From NCBI GenBank assembly GCA_019671005.1, contig CM033744.1, positions 3,624,208 to 3,688,207 on the forward strand: a stretch of DNA of 64,000 nucleotides, given 5' to 3'. This DNA is from Hibiscus mutabilis (taxonomy: Eukaryota > Streptophyta > Magnoliopsida > Malvales > Malvaceae). The translations under genes were made by a program, and so were the position numbers. Below the pieces are notes generated by a model, which was not told where the DNA came from, ran no database searches, and saw nothing but the letters and a program-made list of their open reading frames with translations. Shown here one piece after another: positions 1-9,809 of this stretch (the stretch's first letter is position 1; every line of letters begins with the position of its first letter).

Positions 1-14
1 TTGGGAATGAACTG

Positions 15-1030
15 TCATGATCCGAACTGTCGAGACACTAAAAGCGGAGCATAGGCGATCCCTCCGTGCAATCCCAACATCATCAGCCAGTTGAAATCAC
101 CATAACTGTATAGAAAATAATTAACTTTACCGAGCCATGGGACCCTCCATGCTATGTCTTCGTCTTGAATGTTCCTAAAGAAACTAGTCCACATTTTTGT
201 TTTCAAATCCTCTCGCCATTCCTTTGCTAAGTACTCACGTAAAGGCGAAAAACCTTGGAAGGATATCCCCGGCAGGACCCTCGTCGGTGTCTTCCACATG
301 TGACTCAAATCCATACCCATAATAAATTTGTGCGCATCCTCGAAAACGTCATTCTTCATGTTTTCGGCTAGCATTTAAGGAAATGAAAGTCTCGACCAAG
401 ATTGCTGGTACTGGGTTTGCTTTCCGTTTTACCCGTTAAAACAAGTCCAGAATGGCTATGTCAATGTTCCCGAGTACTCTTGGAAAGATCACCAAGCCAC
501 ATATTCCTAAGGCGAACAGGTCCATTTTTTTGCCTCGTTTGGATGTGTCGGTATGATGTCCTGAATACTTTCCCATGCAAAAACTATATTGTCTCCTCGG
601 ATCTGAAGCAGGCCATTAACCCAATCGTCACTCATTCCCGCAAAGGTTTTGAGTTTCGTAGTGTAATTCTGATTCCTCGGAGGCTTCGCGTAGATCCAAT
701 CTTCCTGAATATTTTTCTGGTTAAGTAAAGCAGTGTATTCTTCTCTCAGTAGGCATTATGTCCTGCCCATTGAAGGTGAAGCGAAAAAAAAGCCGATTCC
801 GAATCGGACTATAGCTCGGAGCAGGGGCTGGTTAACCCAACATATAACACTGTGCAATGTCGCCATAACTATCGCAGAAACAAGTCTTGTAGTCTTCGGT
901 CCCATCTTTCCCAAATGCTTTGAAGATCCCATAAGTTGTTCTGTTGGAGACTCACATAGGTGTACCACTGCTATTACGCGTTCGTTCGCGAACTGTCCCT
1001 TGGGTTTTCTGGTTGAAATGTCTGACTGAC
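15..1030 (-). pseudogene. DUF7745-like retroelement ORF, frameshifted
   Basis: Minus-strand similarity to the DUF7745 (plant-mobile-domain-like) proteins of cotton-type gypsy elements can be followed in pieces. A REEYTALL block lies near 740, a TFAGMSDDWVNGLL block near 630-600, an ETFISLNA block near 390, and an RNIQDEDIAWRVPW to GGIAYAPLLVSRQF block within 374-15. The pieces lie in different frames, so there are several frameshifts. The longest open piece ends at a TGA at 15-17, and QFIP follows it in the same frame, which suggests an Arg CGA changed to TGA. The function of this protein family is unknown. The copy cannot make a full product. Confidence 0.6.
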
Positions 1031-1602
1031 AAATTAAGCTCTTCTTTCCTAAGACACCTTTTTTCCATGGTGAAAGACTTTCTGATCGGGCAAACTACTT
1101 GATCCAAGACCTTTATGTGATGCAAATGTATGATGTACGAAAAAAACAAAAAAAGCGAAAAAGAAAACAAGTCAAGACAGATAAAATTAATAAATATATA
1201 AATAAAAGGACAAAATTAAATAGAATAAACACACAAAACAACCCTATTTATCCCGTCTAAAACCTAAGGTTATCCGCATGGCTCTAAATGGGTAGGTTTC
1301 TATGTATTCTCTACATGCAGTCTTGGTTCTAGGAGGTACCCGAATTGTCCTTGTTGTCCTCTACTAAGAGTAGCAAGGCCCCCGATCATCACCCATTATA
1401 GGCTCCTTTCAACCGGGTTCAATTCAGGGGGACCCATTCGCTTATGCCCGTACGAAAGAACGATATCCTTACGAAAGCATAAGGCACTCGAGCCCCGAAG
1501 GTACTTGCTAGGCCCATACGGGAGAACGATATCTCCACGAAATCATTAACGTTTTCCCCCCACTTAAAAAAAACGGGTTTATATGCCATATTTTAGATGC
1601 GT

Positions 1603-2083
1603 TAAAATAAACGCGCAATTATAACCAAATGTTAATTTAATTGTCACTTTAACCCGAAATTTCTAATATTAATAAAGCGGTAATTATTTTAAAAGCTTGA
1701 CTCTCATTTGTTTTTTCGAAAAACAAAAAATTGTCCCCAGCGGAGTCGTCATCTGTATCGATGTCCTTTTTCGCTAAAAATGAGGTTTTCGAAGTGTTTG
1801 TGAATTTTTCGGATATAAAATGTTTATTTTGTGGGGTTTTTAAAAAAACCGCATTTTATTTAAAAATTGGAGTCGCCACCGGCCACTTAGGTAGGCCAGA
1901 CACCATAAAACCAGAGATTTAAAAACTGTTGGGTTTGAGAGTCGGTTACGGATGGGGAAGGATTAGCACCCCCACACCGCCCAAAATTGATACTTTAATA
2001 ATTACCGCTTTATTAATATTGGATTTTCCGGGTTAAAGTGATGATTAGTTTAAAATTCAGTTATAATTGCGAATAAATTTTAA
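1603..2083. repeat. Inverted repeat spanning the LTR/primer-site junction
   Basis: About 90 bp at 1990-2083 (core ATTACCGCTTTATTAATATT, then GGGTTAAAGTGA and TTATAATTGCG) recur as a clearly similar reverse complement at 1603-1698. The two arms flank the LTR end and the primer-binding-like site. I saw this by direct comparison and did not calculate the identity. Confidence 0.6.
1735..1753 (-). other. Primer-binding-like site next to the LTR
   Basis: Immediately inside the LTR end the minus strand reads TGACGACTCCGCTGGGGAC. This resembles a TGGCGACTCC-CTGGGGAC string found at the same place in many plant gypsy elements (recalled). A second TGGCGACTCC occurs inside the LTR near 1870-1880. I cannot assign the priming tRNA from sequence alone. 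Confidence 0.5.
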
Positions 2084-4832
2084 AGGCCCCGTTATCCGAG
2101 AGTAAACGCCCAACCACTATCACTATGCCTGATACTGGCCCCGTTTACACTCGGATAAAAGGGCACCACATTGACAATTTATATCTCGATATGCAATCTT
2201 AGTGGCAAAATATAAAACATGGCAAATAATTTAAATGCAATAAATATTAACATGACAGAATACTAATCTAACATAAATAAAATACGTAATTAAAACACAC
2301 ATATACATATCAAGCTTAATAGTAGATAAAAACAAATTTAACATGTCACAATAACAAGGCATGAATAAATACATGTATGGACAAAAACATATATTTCAAG
2401 AAGACATACATATTAGAAATAAAACACATTTCAACACATATAGAGCAATATATTATACATAAAAAAGAAAATATACTAAAACGTAACCTAAAAGCCTAGA
2501 GAACATACAATACGTACTAAAATACAAAACATGTTGTGTATGATCCAACTAGAACATAATATGCATAATACGAATAACCGAACAAATACATAAAGATATA
2601 TAATCATCATAAACTTAACACACATATACATGTAAACATAAAAATACAAGGTATATACGAGGGATATATAATAAGGCAAAAGGCTACATCAGCATACACG
2701 ATTATAATACGAACATAAATATTTACATGGAAACAGGACTGAAATGAAAAGAAATAAACATCAGTGGCAGAAATTAAAGGACAATAATATGCAATTTAAG
2801 GACAAAAATGCAAACAGGACCGAACTTGAAAGGACTGAAACTGTAATTAGACCAAGGGGCAGACCCGAAGTGAAAAATCCAAAAACGCGGGATGGTTAAA
2901 AGGGTAATTTTACCATTTAAAAACTGATTCGATTTAATTCAGGGACTGGATTGCGAGATTTTGAAACATGAGGGGGACTGGAATTGTAAATATACCATGC
3001 GGCGAGACAGAAACAAAAATATTGAAAACGCGAGGGGATTTATTACAGAATTTCCCCATTTCACAAAATAAAACCACCTATAAATACTCTCTTTCCGGAT
3101 TTATTACAGAATTTCCCCATTTTTTCATTTCGTCCGTTTTATAATAACCCTCGTTCTTTCATTTTTCTCTCAACCTTATCCCATGAACCCAGAAACCGGC
3201 GGCCGACTGCCTCTTCTCCGCCGCCGGCCGCCGCTAGCCGGCGCCGGCGAGCCCCAAAAAACACACCAAAATGAACCTTACCTTACCCTACCCTCGACAC
3301 GAATCCGAACTTGGATTCGGAGAAAAAGCTTCTATTCGTCCTAGATCTAAGAAATACGAAACGAAAAACCCCCTTTTTGTATTCAACCCAAAACGAAACC
3401 AAAAAGGGCCTCCCACTCTTTTCAGTTCACCATATTCGACTTGGGAAAGCCGAAGAGGCTTATCACTGGTGAGGGAGATCCACAGACGACGATGGTAACG
3501 ACTCTAAACCTCTATTTTTTTATTTTTCACGTATATTTTTTGTATGCATGCAACAAAGTAAGAAAAGAGAAGAGTATTACCACTGAAGACTATTTTTTTT
3601 GTATTTCTTTTCGATTTCAACTTGGCTGCCTTACAAAATACTTGTTTCATACATATATGTCTGTCTTTTGGTTTGGTAACAAGTAATATAATATCTATTT
3701 TCAGATCTGGACTGATACTGACATAATCTTTCTTTTCTTGTGTTTTGATATGTCTGAGCGCGGTGGTTGGAGATCGGCATGGTGGAAGCATGGTGGCAGT
3801 GTGGGGGTTCTGTCTTCGGCCAGAGGCGTTCTCGGCCGTTGGATCAGATCTGATCTAACGGTCGGGTTGGCTTGAAGGATGAACGGCCCAGATGAAACCT
3901 CGATCGGTGAAACGGCTCCAGATCGCGCCACGTGGGGCTCATCAGTCGAGGGGTTATAGCGCGTGAGGCTCACGCACGCGTGGGATATCGAAGAGTCCGC
4001 GCGTGGACCGCACGCGCGCGTGGCACTCGAACCGTACAGACGTGTAGTGCACGCGGCCGGCTAGATATTTTGTCCCTTGCTTGATCGTGGCCGTTGGATC
4101 AGATCTTGATCCAACGGCCCATAGTTATCTGCACCAAAATAATTAGAATTAAATAGGGTTTGGGTTTTGGCCAACCGGGCCTTATAATAATATTAGACTT
4201 GTAATGGACTTGGACTGGCAATTTATTTATTTGGGGTTTAATATGTTTTTTTTTGGATTTCATTTTATATTAGCCCAATAATATTAACATTAATATTAGT
4301 TATAACAACAATACACGTACAACAATGCATACGTATATACCTATGCAAACGTTAATTAATATAACATACTAGCATACATACATATATAATCATACACATA
4401 ATTAACATAACATCTACACACATTATCCGTAAAAAACAAATATGCTCGTACTAAATATAGATACATGCGCCACACACATACACAGTATTTAATACGTATA
4501 CATACATAGTTTATAATATACATGCACACACTTTACATATATTAATAACACTCATGCACATAATAAACATATAGCATAACATAATACAATGTATACATGC
4601 AACACTAATATACTAATACTTATACTAATATGTATTTACAGACCAGATAAAAATGAGTGATTACAAAACCCAAATGTAATAAGGTTTTGGCCTTTATTCT
4701 GCTTTTATATTATTAAATAGACATTTTGACCATTTTTTAACATTTGAACTTTTATTTTTATTTGAGCTTTATTTATAGAGGAATATAGTATATATGTAAT
4801 ATATATATACTGAGTAAAATTCGGGTATTACA
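1754..4832 (-). repeat. Long gypsy LTR, about 3.1 kb
   Basis: The segment starts TGTAATACCCG on the minus strand (4832) and ends in CA at 1754, next to the primer-binding-like site, so it has TG...CA ends. Its inner end holds a block meaning GGTGCTAATCCTTCCCCATC on the minus strand, a motif common near the ends of plant gypsy LTRs. Internal features include a direct repeat of about 26 bp near 3036 and 3097, a GC-rich patch at 3197-3256, and a purine/pyrimidine and AT-rich stretch from 4200 to 4810. Short open frames here are not convincing genes. Confidence 0.6.
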
Positions 4833-4839
4833 ATTTTAA

Positions 4840-5390
4840 TTCATCAGAACCCGACAAGCGATTCCTTTGTTTTCAATCCAAAACCAACATTGCTCCACCT
4901 TGGGTTCACGTGGATCACCCTCTTAGAATCGCCATTATATTCTTTTTTTACATTGACATGCGTTTTCCTTATTGTTTCGGTAACCATGGCTATTTCCAGG
5001 TGCATAAAACTCAAATCCCAATCTACAGAAGAAGATCCAACGATCTTATTCCTCTGCCGCCACTATTCTACGAGTCTTCTCCAGACAATTTTCACCTATG
5101 AAGAACTCGATTCTTCCACCAACAAATTCGACCCGAAGCACAAAATCGGCGACGACGGCTTCAGTCCGTCTAATTAGCCAACTCCACGACAATTGAATCG
5201 TGGCCGTTAAATACATCCACAAAAACAAACAGTCAGGCAAAGCTTTATCAGCCAAAATTTTTTTGAACTGAAATCTTAATCCTTTCTTTTATTAACCACC
5301 CGAATCTCGTTAAACTTCACGGCTATTGTAGCGACCCTAGAGGGTTGCTTTTGGTTTACGATTATGTCCTAGCAGACCGCCTGAGTAATT
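4840..5390 (+). pseudogene. LRK10-like receptor kinase fragment (broken)
   Basis: A membrane-like hydrophobic stretch (about 4900-4990) is followed by FTYEELDSSTNKFDPKHKIG, the juxtamembrane and start of a kinase domain as in LEAF RUST 10 receptor-like kinases. After GDDGF the frame breaks (a stop at about 5175), but the family pattern resumes in other frames: IVAVKYIHKNKQSGKA with the VAVK lysine, then HPNLVKL-like and LLLVYDYV-like remnants to about 5385. The sequence then runs into AT-rich DNA, so the rest of the kinase is missing. The fragment starts directly beside the gypsy LTR end at 4832, so the insertion may have cut the gene. It is not functional. Confidence 0.7.
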
Positions 5391-5704
5391 AATTAATTTA
5401 ATTTAATTAAAATTATGATTAAATTAATATAATAGGTAATTAACAGTGATTAAATGTGTAGTCATACAAATTTTCATTAACAACCACGCCAATCTTCCGT
5501 TAGATTTTAACGGTTGACGGTTAAAATAGGACCTATTAAATAGTTCGGTGGTCAAATTTTTAGTTTTTTTAGTTGGGTAATCAAAATAGGACGAACTCAA
5601 CAGTTGGGTGATTACCCAGTTAATTTACCCTATTTCAAACTTTTCTTTTAACATCTAGACTTGAAATTATTTGTAAAAAAGAAAAAAAAAACTTGAAATT
5701 TATT
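5391..5704. other. Gene-free AT-rich DNA with a Mutator-like terminal motif
   Basis: No ORF of interest. Near 5607-5634 the sequence reads GGTGATTACCCAGTTAATTTACCC, similar in style to the ends of Mutator-like elements seen elsewhere in the window (26,670 and 43,296). I could not find its partner end. Confidence 0.3.
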
Positions 5705-5744
5705 GGTCTAACAATTAAATAAGTGCACAAACTATGTTTTTTTT

Positions 5745-6564
5745 GCTTAACAGTCAAATAAGTGCCCAAACTATACCTTTTTTTCAGATAGGTGTCTAAA
5801 CTATATTTGGGGCTAAATATGTGTCTAACGTTTCATTCCGTGACCCATTTAAGGTTTTCCGTGACAGACGTTATTTTTTCGTTATCCAATGAAATTCGAA
5901 CACGTGGCATAGTTTTTTATTTTGTGAAATTAAAATAAAAAAATGAGCAAAATAAAAAATAAAATATATTAATTAACCCCAAGAATATTTATTTTCTCTA
6001 AAAACTTCTAACCATAACCCTAAATTCCTCTACTACGACCATCGATTCAACCACCACCAGCCACCCTTATCTTCATTAAACACCATCTACTGAAAATCCC
6101 ATAATCTTGCCGTCAAAAATTGACGAATAAACTGCCGATTGCACGCTAACGAACACTCAACAATGAAGAAAAATAGGCGATTGGGATCCCACCGGCAGGT
6201 AGAGGATGACATGTGTCGAACGGTTAGGTACATGGCGTTTGGGTGGCGAACGGTGAACCACCGACTTTGTGGTGGATGTCGGATGGTGAGGGAGATGTGA
6301 ATTGGGGGTTTGATTGAAAAATATTAAAACTTTGGAGTTTTTAAAGAAATTTATATTTTTAAAGAAATTCAGGAATTACAATTATGAAAAAACAGGCCAC
6401 ATGTCATGTTCTGATTGGATGACGAGATTTTTTTAACGGCTGTTGACAAAAAAACATTAAATGAGTCACGAAATAAAACGTTTAGGCACCTATTTGGCCC
6501 AAAATATAGTTTAAGCACCTATCTAAAAAAGGTATAGTTTAGGTACTTTATTTGACTATTAAGC
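5745..6564. mobile_element. Non-autonomous TIR element (inner copy)
   Basis: It begins GCTTAACAGTCAAATAAGTG and ends TTTATTTGACTATTAAGC, with extended inverted similarity (AGATAGGTG and CACCTATCT, CGTGACCCATTTAAGG and its inverse near 6440-6470). It sits in a run of T inside the outer copy: about eight T on the left and seven on the right, consistent with a low-information target duplication. The outer sequence resumes as CAGATAGGTG at 6573. There is no coding capacity. Confidence 0.65.
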
Positions 6565-6795
6565 CTTTTTTTCAGATAGGTGCATGAATTTTATTTTGGG
6601 CCAAATAGATGTCTAACGTTTTCTTCCGTGACCCATTTAAGGTCTTCCGTGACATACATTATTTTTTTCGTTATCCAATGAAATACAAACATGTGGTATA
6701 GTTTTTCATTTCCTGTAATTAAAATTCAAAACTAAGAAAAATAAACTAATATTTGTATTTCATTGGATAACGAAAAAAATAATGTATGTCACGGA

Positions 6796-7315
6796 AATGA
6801 ACATTTCCTGATAATGTACGTTCTTGAGGTTGTGTGACACCAAGCCTCGCTTAGAGTATACGTTCCCGAGGTTGTATGACACTGAGCCTCACTTCAGGTT
6901 TGTGATGATGACATTGTGTGTTTCGCTCGGATGATCCGGTGGGATCTTGAGTATGGTTGGGCCTTGTGTGCCATGTTTGATGTGTTGCTTTGATGAGAGC
7001 ATGTGTTTAGAAGACTAGTGGTAGCGCCACATGTTTATTTGTTTATCCTTATTGCTCGTACTAGCTTGCATACTTATGTTTATGATTATCATGAAGTATA
7101 GTAGAGTAGATGTGTACCACTGAGCTTTGTAAGCTCAACGCTCGAAATTGTGGTTTTCGTGCATAGATTGATCGTTGGATCATAGGATCGAGGAGCACTA
7201 TTTGTATGAGATTTTAGCATGTAGTGATCTCTAGAGTACGATACTTGTGTTTAGTGGGCTATGTATTCATAGGACCTTACGTGGTCAAGTTTGTAATTCT
7301 TACTTTTGAAATTAA
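6796..7315 (+). repeat. Probable gypsy LTR fragment inside the TIR element
   Basis: This non-coding block includes CCACTGAGCTTTGTAAGCTC at about 7118-7137, the kind of motif found near the polyadenylation region of plant gypsy LTRs. It also has two similar repeats (CGTTCTTGAGGTTGTGTGACACC and CGTTCCCGAGGTTGTATGACACT, each cut here to its key part) near 6819 and 6862. It is unlike the flanking TIR-element sequence. It has no ends that I can define. Confidence 0.4.
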
Positions 7316-7493
7316 AAAATAAAAATGCCATGTGTCATGTTCTGATTGGATGACAAAATTTTTTTAACGACCGTTGACGTAAAAACCTTAAATGGGTCAC
7401 GAAACAAAACGTTAGACACCTATTTTACCCAAAATATAGTTCAGACACCAATCTAAAAAAATATAGTTTAGGCACTTATTTGACTATTAAGCC

Positions 7494-8797
7494 AAAATTA
7501 TTAGTATATCTCTAGTCACTCAACATTGAAGTGCAAAATCCACTCCCTCCTCTTTTCAAAACTTACCTTAGATACATTTTTTTCCTCGATGACCGGATGT
7601 CATCTTCTTGAGGGCTAGACTCTTTTCAATTTTTTTTCTTTTCTTTCAATTTGTGTTTTTTTACTCTTATGATGTTTTTTTTCTAACTTATTCGATAAAA
7701 TATCTTTTTTCGATGACTATAGTTTAAGTATGATTTTTTTTGGCGAGGAAGATGATCAACCCTTACTGGAGGTTTAGATTGAGAATCTCTGTCGATCGTT
7801 TTGTTCATGATTTTTGAGACTTTGTTCCTCATTTAAAGTCTCTTTCAAATGACCCAAATCCCTCGAGTGTTGTTACGATAAAAAAAATCTCTATCTCCAA
7901 TGACTTTTGTGGCCTTTTTATTCATCGTCTTCATCATCTCGGTACCTGAAAATCACGACAGTACCTCAGTAGTTGTCATCATCGCGTTTGGTGGATCCTT
8001 AGTCAATCCAATCCTTCAGACATCGTATAATTTGTGGTCGTTTCTTTGTCGTCGGCCTTTAATCCTCTAACAATTGGTCCCAATAGAAAAGAGAATAATG
8101 TTTATCCTAGAGAATCGGGTTCAACCGCTTTGTCTGTAAGGTGTGTGCTTTGTCAAAAGCTTAAAATTATGTATGAATAGATACTACCTTGTAATCAAAC
8201 TTAAAAAATATTTATAAAAGATTACTCTAAGAAAACAAATAAACTTTATACCAAAACCCCCCATAATTTTATTAAATAACTATAATTTGTCACGAACAAG
8301 GGTTGGTGTAATGACAAGACACATTGTTCTCGTAATGAGAGAATCTAAGTTAGAACATTGGAGATAATACTGTTAAGGATGAGAACCACAAATCTCAAAC
8401 ATAGACTATAAAATGAACATATATGAAGATTATCACATGGAAAAAATATAAGAAGTTAATCTCAGTCATCAATTTCACTCATCCAACGATAAAAAACTTA
8501 TAAGACATAAAAATTCTTACACTGTGTAAACGGATCTTATCCTATAAAAAATATTGTGCATTCATCTAAAAGAATATAGTTCAATTTCCCTAATTAAAAA
8601 TAATAAATCCACAACGTCCCTCTAAACCCACCACTAATAAAGTAATCGATCTATTATTAGGCTAGATATTATAAACGATAAGATTCTAACAATATTTTTT
8701 TTTAAATAAAATATAATACGATCAACATGAGATGAATTAACGGTCTAATAAAGTCTTTCGAGTCGTAGGCGCTTCCATTAAGGCGTTGACGACATAA
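7494..8797. other. Gene-free stretch
   Basis: There is no supportable coding region on either strand. The composition is AT-rich with long T and A runs (7620-7740). A more balanced block at 7740-8150 contains a clause-like sequence around 7920-8060 that could be decayed coding or retroelement DNA, but I recognise no motif in any frame. Confidence 0.4.
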
Positions 8798-9602
8798 TGA
8801 TTAAATTCTAGTTTTAGTCCCTCTACTGTGAACAAACTTAAAGTTTAACTCTTATATTTTAATTTGAAATGATTTGATCATTTACTTCTATAATATCCTT
8901 TCGGACTCATCATTCTAGCATTCATATATTTTTGTTGGAATAGGTGCTTCTAAGAAAAAGGCTACGTCAGCATTTTAATTAAAATAATTAATAGTAATAA
9001 TTATATAGATTAACTTAGAGGTGAGCATTCGATGGAGTTGAGTTAAGTAAAAAAATCCAAGTTAGTCGAGTTAAGAAGTTATATTTTATGACTCAAACTT
9101 CATTTGATTTTTTTCTAATTTAAGTCGAGTTTATGAAATTTGAGTTGAATTAATTCGGGTCGAGTTGTTCGAATTTCTGTTCAAATTCAATTGTAAAACA
9201 ATTATAATGATATAGTTCTAATTTAAACGACTTTCTATAACCATATACGATACACATATATATTTCTTCAAATTTTTCCATACGTGACATACACATACCA
9301 GGCAGAGCTATAAGACTCGACTCAAACTTGAAAATTTATTCCCTAATTACTACAAATTTAAATTATTCGAAGTTTCATTTTATAACTCAAGCTTTATTTT
9401 AAAAAAAATTAAGTCGAATTTATAAAATTACAGATCGAACCAGGCTAGTCAAGTTGAAAATTTTAATTTTTCGATCCAGTTCTGCTCACCCCTAGACTAA
9501 CTAATGATATTATAAAAACAAAAATCAATTTTTACAAAATTAAAATAAAAGGATTAAATCTAAAATTTAAGTATAGTAAAGGACCAAAGCTATAATTTGA
9601 TC
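8798..9602. mobile_element. Mutator-like TIR element containing a hAT MITE
   Basis: The left end (TGATTAAATTCTAGTTTTAG, then TCCCTCTACT) and the right end (AGTATAGTAAAGGACC, then AAAGCTATAATTTGATC) are extended inverted repeats of about 60-70 bp with mismatches. The centre is occupied by the 9016-9494 element. The right end lies about 200 bp upstream of the coiled-coil gene start, so it may be part of that gene's promoter region. No transposase is encoded. Confidence 0.55.
9016..9494. mobile_element. hAT-type MITE with 8-bp target duplication
   Basis: The termini are TAGAGGTGAGCA and its inverse TGCTCACCCCTA. The flanks are GATTAACT (9008-9015) and GACTAACT (9495-9502), an 8-bp duplication with one mismatch, the hAT pattern. 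The body is AT-rich with repeated GAGTT/AACTC-like words (TCGAGTT, AGTCGAG) and has no transposase. Confidence 0.75.
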
Positions 9603-9809
9603 TATAAAATTTTTGTATTTCTATTCGCACTCGGCAACTCTCAATCTCTCTCTCAGCTGAGCTCCTCTCTTTAATTTCCACTCGCTATTTACACAGTTCA
9701 CTGAATTTACAAATTAATTTTGCTTTGGGTTGTTCCATTTTCTTGATCAAGTTGAAGGAAATTCTGGGTTTTGTTTGGGAATGTTGATGAAAGAGGTAGT
9801 TTGGTCGTG

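Larger units (their letters stand above)
1..4832 (-). mobile_element. Ty3/gypsy retrotransposon, 5' part (long LTR, leader, start of an extra ORF)
   Basis: Read on the minus strand this is an LTR that starts TGTAATACCC at 4832, followed at about 1753 by a primer-binding-like site, a leader of about 700 bp and a decayed ORF that runs off the left edge. No gag, protease or RT is in view, so the coding core lies outside the window. The ORF type, a DUF7745-like protein ahead of gag, is one I associate with Malvaceae gypsy elements (recalled knowledge). The 3' LTR and the target duplication are not visible, so I cannot say whether the element is complete. Confidence 0.7.
5705..7493. mobile_element. 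Non-autonomous TIR element (outer copy), carrying a nested copy of its own family
   Basis: The left end (GGTCTAACAATTAAATAAGTG) and the right end (GCACTTATTTGACTATTAAGCC at 7472-7493) are inverted repeats. Short flanks AAATTTATT and AAAATTATT could be a diverged 9-bp target duplication, as Mutator-like elements make. The outer copy is interrupted in its T-run by a second family member (5745-6564), and its middle holds foreign LTR-like DNA (about 6796-7315). There is no transposase. Confidence 0.6.
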
